Source: Fen-999 sp964469455
Lineage (GTDB): Bacteria; Pseudomonadota; Gammaproteobacteria; Burkholderiales; Rhodocyclaceae
Assembly: GCA_964469455.1 (NCBI GenBank)
Contig: CAYXZX010000110.1
Coordinates: 1-9,363, forward strand
Reading direction: 5' to 3'
DNA length: 9,363 nucleotides
The translations under genes were made by a program, and so were the position numbers. A model generated the notes under the pieces. That model did no database searches and was not told where the DNA came from. It worked only from the letters and a program-made list of their open reading frames with translations. Below are positions 1-6,830 of this stretch, in pieces (the stretch's first letter is position 1; each line of letters starts with the position of its first letter).

Positions 1-432
1 TCGCTGATCCAGACCATCGGCCGCGCCGCGCGTCACCTGCACGGCACGGCGATCCTCTATGCCGATCGGATCACCGATTCAATGCGCCGCGCAATCGCCG
101 AAACCGAGCGCCGGCGCACCAAGCAGATGGCCTACAACGTCAGTCATGGCATCACGCCTAAGGGCATCGTCAAGCGCATTAAGGACATCATCGACGGGGT
201 CTACGACAGTGACGTGGCCGCGCGCGAACTGAAGGCGGCGCAGGAATCGGCGAGATACGAGGCGATGAGCGAGAAGGCGTTGGCGAAGGAAATCAAGCGC
301 CTCGAGAAGGCCATGCAGGAACATGCACGAAACCTGGAGTTCGAGCAGGCCGCCACCGCACGCGACGAGCTGTTCCGCCTCAAGGAACTGACCTTTGGCG
401 CCGGCGTGCATGATCACGACGCCGGCGGCTGA
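1..432 (+). CDS. uvrB: UvrB, excinuclease ABC subunit B (C-terminal part, cut by left edge)
   Basis: This is the last 143 codons of the nucleotide-excision-repair helicase-like subunit that receives damaged DNA from UvrA and then recruits UvrC. The frame is open from base 1, so the true start lies outside the window. The visible part opens with helicase motif VI (QTIGRAARH, window residues 4-12). It continues through the conserved ETERRR..Q stretch (residues 36-44) and HGITP (residues 50-54), all close to E. coli UvrB. The end is a UVR domain (about residues 91-132, containing LEKAMQEHARNLEFEQAA), the coiled helical hairpin known in this family to bind the matching UVR domain of UvrC. The stop is TGA at 430-432, two bases before the stop of the convergent DUF748 gene. 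The C-terminus looks intact. Any promoter or SOS operator would lie outside the window. Confidence 0.97.
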   Translation, partial: SLIQTIGRAARHLHGTAILYADRITDSMRRAIAETERRRTKQMAYNVSHGITPKGIVKRIKDIIDGVYDSDVAARELKAAQESARYEAMSEKALAKEIKRLEKAMQEHARNLEFEQAATARDELFRLKELTFGAGVHDHDAGG

Positions 433-434
433 GG

Positions 435-3400
435 CTATTTCAGCGTGAAATCAGCCCGGTTGAGCGGTGCGCTCTTCGCGCCGTCGCCCTCGGGCGTCAG
501 CTTCGGCGGCAGCAGGAACATGCGTTCCCGCGTAATCTTGCCCGGGCCTGCAAGCCAGTCCATGACTGCCTTGGCACGTCGATTGGCCAGATCGCGCAGT
601 TCCTCGTCGCCTGCGGGCGCGTTGGCCAGCATCAGCTTTTCCATCTCCTCGCGCGGCAGACTCTTGGCCATGCCGATGAAATTGCGCGGCTTCGGGAACT
701 TCTCCTGTTTGTAGGCCTGTTCGAGCAAGTCAAGGTATTCCTTGTCGTCCACCGTCACCTCGTCGGAAGGCCCGACCTCCTTGCCACCCTTGACCAGCAG
801 GTCCAGCTTCTGCGCCTTGACCTTGCGCTCCAGCGTGGCCTTGCGCAAACCCTCCGGATCCTTATCAATGTCGACGCGCCCGGTAATCTCCAGTTTCAGT
901 CCGGGCCGGTCGTCAAGCGCCTTGGCCAGCGATTCCAGACGCTTGATGGCCGCCGCATCGAGCGCAGAGCGGCCGACGGTGAACTCCGCGTGGGACAGTT
1001 CCTCGCCGCCGCCAAACAGCGAGCCGAGCAGCGCGAATGGCGCGGTGATGGCCTTGGTGATCAGGTTGACAATCACCTGGACGATGATGCCACCCACGGA
1101 GAACTCCGGATCGTTGAGCGATCCGGAAATGGGCAGGTTGATGTCGATTTCGCCGCGTCGGTTCTGCAGCAAGGACACTGCGAGCGTTACCGGCAGCTTG
1201 GTGGCAGAGGGACTGTCGATCTTCTCGCCGAAGGTCAGCTGGTCGAGAAAGATGCGGTTCTCGGCCTGCAGCTTGCCTTCGTCGATCTTGTAGGCGAGGA
1301 ACAGCGACAGCTTGCCCTTGTCGATGGCATAGCCTGCATACTTGCCGGAGTAGGGCGACATGGGCACCAGTTCGACGCCGCGCACCTCGGCCTTGATATC
1401 CAGCGAGGGCACGGCGGCCAGCGGATTGATCTTGCCGGCCACCGAAACCGGTGCGCCATCGTAGGCGCCGCGCAGGTCAAGGTCGGCAGTGCTGCCGGGG
1501 GCCGACGAGAGACCGCTGATGCGTCCACCGGCTTCCGCCAGGTTGGCCGAATAATTTGGCTTGATGAAACGGTCGCTGAAACTGACATTGCCACCCTGGA
1601 GAGTCACCTGGTCGATCTGGATCTGCGGCGGTGCCCTGGTCTCGCCGGTGGCTTGCGGCGGCGCCGGCGTGGGCGCGGATGTCTCCCTGCCTGCCGCCTC
1701 GCCTTCCTTCCGGACCAGTTGCAGCAGATTGAGCTTGCCCTCCGGGCTAACGATCAACCGTGCGTAGAAGTCGGTGAGCGCCACATCGCCGATGCCCAGT
1801 GCGAACGGCTGGAGCTTGACGTCAAGCTTGTCGAGATGGAAGGATTTCCAGGACAGGAAATCCTCGCTGTTCACCTTGTCGACGCTATGGAAGTCGCCCA
1901 CGGCGATCTGGCCGCGGTAGCCACCTGCGAGCACGCCGTCGGCAGTCTTGTTGAGAACGAGTTCGCCTTTCCCGGCCACTTGGCCCTTGGTAATGGTCAG
2001 GTTGAGCCGGTCACCGAAATAGGGCTGCAAGGGGAGCAACTCGATACCTCGCAGGTTCAGGTTCAGCTTCGTGGCAAGCGGTTCCAGTTGCAGCGAGCCA
2101 TTCGCCTGCAAGTCGGCCTTGCGGTTCAGCTTGGCCGCCAGGGTAAGCTTGCCCGGTGTCTTGGGCGCGGTGCTGAAGCCTTCGATGGACAGCTTGCCAA
2201 TGTCCAGTTGGTGCCGTGCCGCCGGAGTTACCGCGTGGTCGTCGAAGCGCAAGGCAGCATCGCTTAGGTCGGCCTGGGCAAGATCGACGATCCACGGCGT
2301 GTCGCCATCACTGACTTTCGCATCAGGCTGATCCTGGCCAGCTGGCTTGGCGGTTTTCAGGGCGGGCGGCTTGGGCAGCGCCAGGCTGCCGTCGGCAAGT
2401 CGGGCAAGTTCCACCTTCAGACCTTTGGCATCGATACTTGCCACGGCTATTGTCTTGCGCGGAATATCGATCTTCGCTTCGTTGATTGAAAACTGCTTCA
2501 GGGCCGCATGGGGTGCGGCATCAAGGGCCAAGGACAGGCTGGCGACGACGGGCGCCGAGAAGCGGCCATCGATCTTGCCAACTTCGGCCTGGAGAGAGGA
2601 AATGCCGGCCTTGAGCGGCTTGCCGTTCGATTCGTCGAGCCAGGATAATGATGACGCGGACATCTGCAACCCTGCCATCATCCAATCTACCGGTTGAGAC
2701 TCCCGCGTGGGAGGGGGGTTCGAATTGCCTTTCGGTTGCATGGCGGCCGCCACGTCCAGCCAGTTGAGGACTCCTGCCCGGTCAACGCGCATGTGAGCCG
2801 CCAAGCCGTCGAGCGCGATATTGCCAATCGCATAGTGTCCGGTCAGGGGCTCGAGCGAATCGAGCGGAACGTGGAGTTTTCCCACGGACAGCAGCGGTTG
2901 CCCGGCCGCATCCGTCATCCGCAGGTCGCTGATGTCTGCATGACCGAGAATCGCCAGCGAAGGTGCCTTCTGGGCATCGGCCCGAAAACGGACCTTCAGA
3001 CCGGTATCGAGACGGCCGCTGCCAATGGTAAAGGGCAGTGCAACAGGCGAGTAGGCGAGATACTGCGCGATCTCGACGGCGGCCAGATCGATATCCAGTT
3101 CGCTCTCGTGCGATGCCGCGAAAGGTTTGCTCTTGCCTTGGAGCGCTAGCGGTGCTCCATTCACCTTGGCCGAAAGGTGAGGCTCGGTATGAATGTCGGC
3201 GAAGTGCGGCAAGTTCGACACGAAAGGAAGCGCCAGGTTGAGGTCGGCGACCAGGTGTTGCTTGCCCAGCGGGCGATCGTCTAGACGCAGGGTTCCCTTG
3301 GAAATCGCGATGTTATTGACCGAGAACTTGGCGGGCGGCGAGTCGCTCGGCTTCAGCCACTCGTCGAGCAGGTCGGAAATGTTGTAACGATCCGGGGTTT

Positions 3401-3770
3401 CACGAACAAGATGAACGCGTGGGCCGACGAGACGGAACTCCTTGACGACGGGAGCGCGGTGATAGAGCGTGGCAATGTCGAGATCGACAAACAGTTCGTC
3501 GAAGCCGGCGGTTTCGGCCAGATTGCCACCCGCCTTGTCGCCGACCGTGACATCAGCCACCCTGACCGTCATCAGGAATGGGTTGATGGCGATCGCGCCG
3601 AACGACACTGGTCGATGCAGTTTCTCGGACAGAAGATCGGTAAGCAGCGATCTGGCGATCGGGGGACCGGCAAAGAATCCCAGGACCCCGAGGAGCGCCA
3701 ATACGGCCACGACCCAGATGACGGCCTTGCCGGCGCGGCGCAGGAAACTTGGAGTGGAAGGGGCGTTCAT
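435..3770 (-). CDS. AsmA-superfamily DUF748 protein, membrane-anchored, 1111 aa
   Basis: The protein is likely inner-membrane anchored with a long periplasmic repeat body. AsmA-like proteins form elongated beta-rich grooves linked to lipid transport and outer-membrane homeostasis; the exact role here is unknown. A transmembrane helix spans about residues 14-34, followed by a typical AsmA/DUF748 opening (SEKLHRPVSFGAIAINPF). Similar modules recur near residues 227, 572 (RGIELLPLQPY) and 797 (RGVELVPMSPY). A Pro/Ala-rich linker lies near 690-712. A hydrophobic stretch around 885-915 leads into an OmpA-like C-terminal region (SALDAAAIKRLESLAKALDDRP), as in other DUF748 proteins. I chose the ATG at 3768-3770 because it directly precedes the anchor and has AGGAAC 9-11 bases upstream. 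The frame is open back to an ATG at 3905, but those 45 extra residues are not membrane-protein-like and would overlap the fadH start. The stop is TAG at 435-437, facing uvrB with a 2-bp gap. Confidence 0.85.
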   Translation of the reverse strand: MNAPSTPSFLRRAGKAVIWVVAVLALLGVLGFFAGPPIARSLLTDLLSEKLHRPVSFGAIAINPFLMTVRVADVTVGDKAGGNLAETAGFDELFVDLDIATLYHRAPVVKEFRLVGPRVHLVRETPDRYNISDLLDEWLKPSDSPPAKFSVNNIAISKGTLRLDDRPLGKQHLVADLNLALPFVSNLPHFADIHTEPHLSAKVNGAPLALQGKSKPFAASHESELDIDLAAVEIAQYLAYSPVALPFTIGSGRLDTGLKVRFRADAQKAPSLAILGHADISDLRMTDAAGQPLLSVGKLHVPLDSLEPLTGHYAIGNIALDGLAAHMRVDRAGVLNWLDVAAAMQPKGNSNPPPTRESQPVDWMMAGLQMSASSLSWLDESNGKPLKAGISSLQAEVGKIDGRFSAPVVASLSLALDAAPHAALKQFSINEAKIDIPRKTIAVASIDAKGLKVELARLADGSLALPKPPALKTAKPAGQDQPDAKVSDGDTPWIVDLAQADLSDAALRFDDHAVTPAARHQLDIGKLSIEGFSTAPKTPGKLTLAAKLNRKADLQANGSLQLEPLATKLNLNLRGIELLPLQPYFGDRLNLTITKGQVAGKGELVLNKTADGVLAGGYRGQIAVGDFHSVDKVNSEDFLSWKSFHLDKLDVKLQPFALGIGDVALTDFYARLIVSPEGKLNLLQLVRKEGEAAGRETSAPTPAPPQATGETRAPPQIQIDQVTLQGGNVSFSDRFIKPNYSANLAEAGGRISGLSSAPGSTADLDLRGAYDGAPVSVAGKINPLAAVPSLDIKAEVRGVELVPMSPYSGKYAGYAIDKGKLSLFLAYKIDEGKLQAENRIFLDQLTFGEKIDSPSATKLPVTLAVSLLQNRRGEIDINLPISGSLNDPEFSVGGIIVQVIVNLITKAITAPFALLGSLFGGGEELSHAEFTVGRSALDAAAIKRLESLAKALDDRPGLKLEITGRVDIDKDPEGLRKATLERKVKAQKLDLLVKGGKEVGPSDEVTVDDKEYLDLLEQAYKQEKFPKPRNFIGMAKSLPREEMEKLMLANAPAGDEELRDLANRRAKAVMDWLAGPGKITRERMFLLPPKLTPEGDGAKSAPLNRADFTLK

Positions 3771-3829
3771 GGTGTTGTCGTTCCTGAAATCGATTTGGCC
3801 GAGGCCCGACGGCACGCCGTCGCCAATGC

Positions 3830-3850
3830 GGCTATTGCCCGATAATAGCC
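3830..3850. promoter_or_regulatory. Perfect 7-bp inverted repeat between DUF748 gene and fadH, possible operator
   Basis: GGCTATT at 3830-3836 and its exact reverse complement AATAGCC at 3844-3850 flank a 7-base spacer. The element sits near the middle of the 133-bp divergent intergenic region (3771-3903), about 54 bp upstream of the fadH ATG and 60 bp upstream of the DUF748 ATG. It overlaps -10-like hexamers on both strands (GATAAT on +, TATTAT on -), but neither has a convincing -35 at the right distance. It fits a dimeric regulator site at a divergent promoter. The regulator is not identifiable, and a chance palindrome is possible. Confidence 0.35.
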
Positions 3851-3889
3851 AAGACCGCGCCGGCCGGTGCGCTTGACAAGAATTTTGAC

Positions 3890-3895
3890 AGGGAG
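3890..3895 (+). promoter_or_regulatory. Ribosome binding site of fadH
   Basis: AGGGAG lies 8 bases before the ATG at 3904-3906. This good Shine-Dalgarno match and spacing fix the fadH start, and they make the extended DUF748 reading (starting at 3905) unlikely because that reading would run across this region on the opposite strand. Confidence 0.75.
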
Positions 3896-3903
3896 ACATC
3901 TGC

Positions 3904-5940
3904 ATGTCCCACGCACTTGCCCCAACGGAGACACCTTATCCGCGATTGTTCGCTCCGCTCGACCTTGGACACTGCGTGCTGCCCAACCGAGTCCTGATGG
4001 GGTCGATGCACACCGGCCTCGAGGAGCATCCGGACGGATTCGCCAGGCTGGCGGCGTTCTACGCGGCGCGTGCCCGAGGTGGTGTGGCGCTGATAGTCAG
4101 TGGCGGCGTGGCGCCGAATGCCGAGGGCGCCATGTTCGCGAATTCTGCGACACTGACCGACGCGGCCCAGGTCGCCGATTACCGGTTGATTACGGATGCC
4201 GTCCATGAGGCCGGCGGTCGCATATGCCTGCAGATCCTGCATTGCGGACGTTACGCGCTGCACCGGCACGCGGTCGCGCCGTCGCCGCTGAAAGCGCCCA
4301 TTTCGCCGACCACGCCGCGCGAGTTGAGCGCGGCTGAAATCGAGCAGACGATCGCCGACTATGTCCGTTGCGCCGAATTGGCCAAAGCCGCCAGCTACGA
4401 CGGGGTCGAGGTGATGGGCTCGGAGGGTTACCTGATCAACGAGTTCACGGCGCTGGCGACAAATCATCGAGGCGACCATTGGGGCGGCAGCATGGAGAAT
4501 CGACATCGATTCCCGATCGAGATTGTGCGCCGGATTCGGGAGCGGGTAGGGCGCCAGTTCATTCTCATCTATCGTATTTCGATGCTCGATCTCGTCGAGG
4601 GCGGCGCGCCATGGTCCGAGATTGTCGCGCTGGCCAAGGCAGTCGAGGCCGCCGGTGCAAGCCTGATAAACACCGGCGTTGGCTGGCATGAGGCGCGCAT
4701 CCCGACGGTTGCATCGGTGGTTCCTCACGCAGCTTTCAGCTGGGTGACGCGCAAGCTGAAGTGCGAGGTCGGCGTCCCCCTGATCACTTCCAACCGCATC
4801 AACATGCCGCAGGTCGCCGAGGCGGTGCTAGCGCGGGGCGATGCGGACATGGTGTCGATGGCCCGGCCGATGCTGGCCGATGCCAATCTGGTCTTGAAGG
4901 CAAAGGAAGGGCGTGCCAACGAGATCAACACCTGTATCGCCTGCAATCAGGCTTGTCTCGACCATATCTTTTCCGGCAAGCTTTGTTCGTGCCTCGTCAA
5001 CCCGCTGGCGTGCCATGAAACCACGCTGACGTTATCGCCGGCGTCCTGCCCGAAGCGGATTGCGGTGGTTGGCGCGGGCCCGGCCGGCATGGCCGCCGCC
5101 GTGACGGCCGCCGAGCGCGGCCACCGTGTGGTGCTGTTCGAGGCCGCTGCCGAGATCGGTGGACAAATCAACGTGGCCAAGCGCGTTCCCGGAAAATCCG
5201 ATTTCGCCGAAACGCTGCGTTATTTCCGCAATCGTTTGGACAAAGTCGGGGTTGAGGTCCGCCTGAATACGCGGGCTGAGGCTGGCTCGCTGGAGGGCTT
5301 CGATGCGGTCCTGCTCGCCACGGGAGTGGTGCCGCGCGTGCCGGATTTTCCCGGCATCGACCATCCCAAGGTCGTCGGTTATCTGGACGTTCTTATGCAA
5401 CGGAAGCCCATCGGCAGTTCGGTGGCGGTGATCGGCGCTGGCGGCATCGGCTTCGATGTCGCCGAGTTCCTGACTCATCCAGACCAGGCCGAAGATCCCA
5501 TCGCCAGCTATCAACGCGAATGGGGCATCGACCCCGGCTTTGCCCATCCGGGCGGATTGCAGCCTGTGGCAGAGCCGAGCACCCCGAGGTCCCTGTGGCT
5601 CCTGCAGCGGAAGACAAGCAAGGTTGGCGACGGCTTGGCGAAGACCACGGGCTGGATCAAGCGTACGGTTCTGGCGCGGCGGGGCGTACGCACGCTGTCC
5701 GGCGTAACGTACCTCCGGGTTGACAACCAGGGGTTGCATGTATCCGTTGATGGCTCGGAGCGCTGCCTGGAGGTTGATAACGTCGTGATCTGTGCTGGCC
5801 AGGAATCCCTCAGGACTCTCGAGGCGCCTTTGGTCAGCGCCGGTCAGAAGGTCATCATCATCGGTGGTGCGGATGTCGCGGCGGAACTCGATGCGAAGCG
5901 GGCCATCGATCAGGGAATTCGCATCGCGGCGTCGATCTAG
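3904..5940 (+). CDS. fadH: NADPH-dependent 2,4-dienoyl-CoA reductase FadH
   Basis: This cytoplasmic enzyme reduces 2,4-dienoyl-CoA intermediates so that fatty acids with double bonds at even positions can finish beta-oxidation. It is 678 aa; E. coli FadH is 672 and matches nearly end to end. The N-terminal Old-Yellow-Enzyme-type FMN barrel (about 10-340) contains LMGSMHTGLEE, the catalytic-type Tyr176 in GSEGYLINEF, and His262 in GWHEARIPT. The [4Fe-4S] ligands are Cys344, Cys347, Cys351 and Cys363, with the same spacing as E. coli. A FAD-binding Rossmann motif (VVGAGPAG, 388-395) and a nucleotide-binding motif (VIGAGGIGFD, 509-518) follow. The C-terminal DNVVICAGQE and an ELDAKRAIDQG ending are also conserved. 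All cofactor and catalytic residues appear present. It stands alone, divergent from the DUF748 gene and convergent with the DUF1178 gene. A related 2,4-dienoyl-CoA reductase/NADH:flavin oxidoreductase specificity is possible but less likely. Confidence 0.95.
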   Translation: MSHALAPTETPYPRLFAPLDLGHCVLPNRVLMGSMHTGLEEHPDGFARLAAFYAARARGGVALIVSGGVAPNAEGAMFANSATLTDAAQVADYRLITDAVHEAGGRICLQILHCGRYALHRHAVAPSPLKAPISPTTPRELSAAEIEQTIADYVRCAELAKAASYDGVEVMGSEGYLINEFTALATNHRGDHWGGSMENRHRFPIEIVRRIRERVGRQFILIYRISMLDLVEGGAPWSEIVALAKAVEAAGASLINTGVGWHEARIPTVASVVPHAAFSWVTRKLKCEVGVPLITSNRINMPQVAEAVLARGDADMVSMARPMLADANLVLKAKEGRANEINTCIACNQACLDHIFSGKLCSCLVNPLACHETTLTLSPASCPKRIAVVGAGPAGMAAAVTAAERGHRVVLFEAAAEIGGQINVAKRVPGKSDFAETLRYFRNRLDKVGVEVRLNTRAEAGSLEGFDAVLLATGVVPRVPDFPGIDHPKVVGYLDVLMQRKPIGSSVAVIGAGGIGFDVAEFLTHPDQAEDPIASYQREWGIDPGFAHPGGLQPVAEPSTPRSLWLLQRKTSKVGDGLAKTTGWIKRTVLARRGVRTLSGVTYLRVDNQGLHVSVDGSERCLEVDNVVICAGQESLRTLEAPLVSAGQKVIIIGGADVAAELDAKRAIDQGIRIAASI

Positions 5941-5979
5941 GCCGAAGTCCGTTGGCGACCCTAGCGGCGGCCACGGAGA

Positions 5980-6007
5980 TAGCCGCATAATGCGTATTAT
6001 GTCAACT
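5980..6007 (+). other. dif: dif-like XerC/XerD recombination site (candidate chromosome-dimer resolution site)
   Basis: This 28-bp element lies in the 97-bp gap between the convergent stops of fadH and the DUF1178 gene. It reads as an 11-bp left arm (TAGCCGCATAA, 5980-5990), a 6-bp centre (TGCGTA, 5991-5996) and an 11-bp right arm (TTATGTCAACT, 5997-6007). E. coli dif has arms GGTGCGCATAA and TTATGTTAAAT around the centre TGTATA. I count 20 of 28 identities: 7/11 in the XerC-type arm, 4/6 in the centre and 9/11 in the XerD-type arm. The inner CATAA/TTATG inverted repeat is exact. As in real dif sites, the XerD-type arm is the better conserved one. The AT-rich core stands out in GC-rich DNA. 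Most genes on both sides read toward it, as expected near a replication terminus. Alternatives are a dif-like site left by or used by an integrative element, or an unrelated operator-like palindrome. Confidence 0.6.
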
Positions 6008-6037
6008 CACAAAAAACCAAAGGCGGTCGGAAGTTCT

Positions 6038-6454
6038 TCAATGGCGACGAGGCCCGGCTGGAACGGGAAGCACATAGATACCCTCGTCCAACAACTCCTT
6101 GGTATCGCTTAGGGTCGCCTGCCCACGGATCGGTCTCGCCTCGGCTTCCTGATAGTGAATGCGTCTGGCTTCGTCAGGGAATCGCTCGCCGACATCCTCG
6201 CTCGTTTCCGCCAACTCGCGGAGCTGCTCAAGTAACGCCTCCGTGGTTGGATCCTCCTCACTGCGTCTCCGCTCCGACTCGTTCGAAGGCCGCCTGCCGA
6301 GCCTGGGTGCCGAGGGAAGTCGTTCGATGCCCCGTCCACTGCAGTGTGGGCAGATAACCAATCCTTGACCAAGCTGGGTATCGAAGGAATCCGCCGATGA
6401 GAACCAGCCTTCAAACTTGTGGCCAGAACTGCAGACCAGGTTGAGGACAATCAT
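6038..6454 (-). CDS. DUF1178 family protein (small zinc-ribbon-like protein)
   Basis: This 138-aa soluble protein belongs to a proteobacterial family of unknown function. The signature start MIVLNLVCSSGHKFEGWF, the second cysteine pair in CPHC (Cys35, Cys38) and the C-terminal IHYQEAEARPIRGQAT and LLDEGIYVLPVP segments match DUF1178. Cys8/His12 with Cys35/Cys38 could form a small metal site (inference). The middle (about 50-85) is charged and low in conservation, probably a linker. The start is fixed by the conserved first residues, but no Shine-Dalgarno sequence precedes it. The gene begins only 9 bp after the CCA end of tRNA-Leu on the same strand, so it is probably transcribed with the tRNA operon. 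Its TGA stop faces fadH across the dif-like site. Confidence 0.85.
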   Translation of the reverse strand: MIVLNLVCSSGHKFEGWFSSADSFDTQLGQGLVICPHCSGRGIERLPSAPRLGRRPSNESERRRSEEDPTTEALLEQLRELAETSEDVGERFPDEARRIHYQEAEARPIRGQATLSDTKELLDEGIYVLPVPAGPRRH

Positions 6455-6463
6455 GGATAAGGA

Positions 6464-6548
6464 TGGTGCCCGGAACCGGAATCGAACCGGTACGGCTTGC
6501 GCCGAGGGATTTTAAGTCCCTTGTGTCTACCAATTTCACCATCCGGGC
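6464..6548 (-). tRNA. leuZ: tRNA-Leu (anticodon UAA)
   Basis: This 85-nt type II tRNA includes an encoded CCA (6464-6466). The acceptor strands GCCCGGA and TCCGGGC pair fully, with discriminator A. The anticodon stem AGGGA/TCCCT holds the loop CTTAAAA, giving anticodon UAA. A variable arm and the T-loop TTCGATT are clear. It is the third tRNA of the Gly-Cys-Leu cluster and corresponds in position and anticodon to E. coli leuZ. Confidence 0.97.
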
Positions 6549-6571
6549 AACACATGGGAGGTCGTCGTGTC

Positions 6572-6645
6572 TGGAGGCGCGACCCGGAATCGAACCGAGG
6601 TACACGGCTTTGCAGGCCGCTGCATAACCACTCTGCCATCGCGCC
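6572..6645 (-). tRNA. cysT: tRNA-Cys (anticodon GCA)
   Basis: This 74-nt tRNA includes an encoded CCA (6572-6574). The acceptor arms GGCGCGA and TCGCGCC pair fully. The discriminator is U, a known tRNA-Cys identity base. The anticodon loop is CTGCAAA (anticodon GCA), and the T-loop is TTCGATT. It lies 23 bp upstream of tRNA-Leu in transcription order and matches E. coli cysT in position. Confidence 0.97.
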
Positions 6646-6679
6646 AAGCCCGCAATCAGGCCGGGAAATGCTGGAAGCT

Positions 6680-6706
6680 AAAAGGGGGAAAGCTTGGCTT
6701 TCCCCC
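6680..6706 (-). terminator. Hairpin plus T-run between tRNA-Gly and tRNA-Cys (terminator-like or processing element)
   Basis: Read on the minus strand, GGGGGAAAGC, a 3-base loop CAA and GCTTTCCCCC form a perfect 10-bp stem, immediately followed by TTTT. It begins 7 bases after the tRNA-Gly CCA end and ends 34 bases before tRNA-Cys. The shape is that of a short intrinsic terminator, yet it lies inside what should be one tRNA operon. It may therefore give partial termination downstream of tRNA-Gly, or guide RNase processing of the precursor. The T-run is short, so termination strength is uncertain. Confidence 0.55.
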
Positions 6707-6713
6707 GAAATTC

Positions 6714-6789
6714 TGGAGCGGGAGACGAGTCTCGAACTCGCGACCTCAACCTTGGCAAGGTTGCGCTCTACCAACTGAGCTACTCCCGC
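6714..6789 (-). tRNA. glyW: tRNA-Gly (anticodon GCC)
   Basis: This 76-nt tRNA includes an encoded CCA (6714-6716). The acceptor arms GCGGGAG and CTCCCGC pair fully, with discriminator U. The D-arm reads AGCTCAGTTGGTAGAGC. The anticodon stem AACCT/AGGTT holds the loop TGCCA, giving anticodon GCC. The T-loop is TTCGAGA. It is the first tRNA of the cluster, 37 bp after pgsA, and corresponds to E. coli glyW in order and anticodon. Confidence 0.97.
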
Positions 6790-6802
6790 AGAACGGACGC
6801 GC

Positions 6803-6830
6803 ATTATATCTGGGCTTATTCGACTGTCAA
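6803..6830 (-). promoter_or_regulatory. Consensus sigma70 promoter of the tRNA-Gly-Cys-Leu operon
   Basis: On the minus strand a perfect -35 TTGACA (6830-6825) and a perfect -10 TATAAT (6808-6803) are separated by 16 bp. The expected transcription start is about 6-8 bases further on (near 6796), leaving a short leader of about 7 bases before mature tRNA-Gly (5' end at 6789). The sequence right after the -10 is GCGCGTCC, a GC-rich discriminator of the kind linked to stringent (ppGpp/DksA) control of stable RNA promoters. The pgsA stop codon TGA (6829-6827) lies within the -35 hexamer. Confidence 0.85.

Noticed and set aside
990..2267. Open frame of 425 codons on the + strand inside the DUF748 gene
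   Set aside because: It is an antisense shadow of a coherent membrane-anchored DUF748 protein, and its own sequence has no recognisable fold.
3873..3890. TTGACA hexamers as the -35 of fadH
   Set aside because: A -10 at 16-18 bp spacing would fall on or next to the fadH ATG, and no such hexamer is present.
3771..3905. Upstream extension of the DUF748 protein to an ATG at 3905
   Set aside because: The 45 extra residues look non-coding, would overlap the fadH start, and the ATG at 3770 has a ribosome site and directly precedes the transmembrane anchor.
5964..5986. GCGGC ... GCCGC inverted repeat after fadH as an intrinsic terminator
   Set aside because: The stem is only 5 bp with a 13-base loop and is followed by the dif-like sequence rather than a T-run.
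5032..5988. Open frame of 318 codons on the - strand opposite the 3' half of fadH
   Set aside because: FadH is conserved throughout this stretch on the + strand; the antisense frame lacks family features and would run across the dif-like site.
6464..6789. tRNA cluster as an integration site for a genomic island
   Set aside because: All three tRNAs are complete, and no integrase, repeated tRNA 3' end or foreign-looking gene is present in the window.
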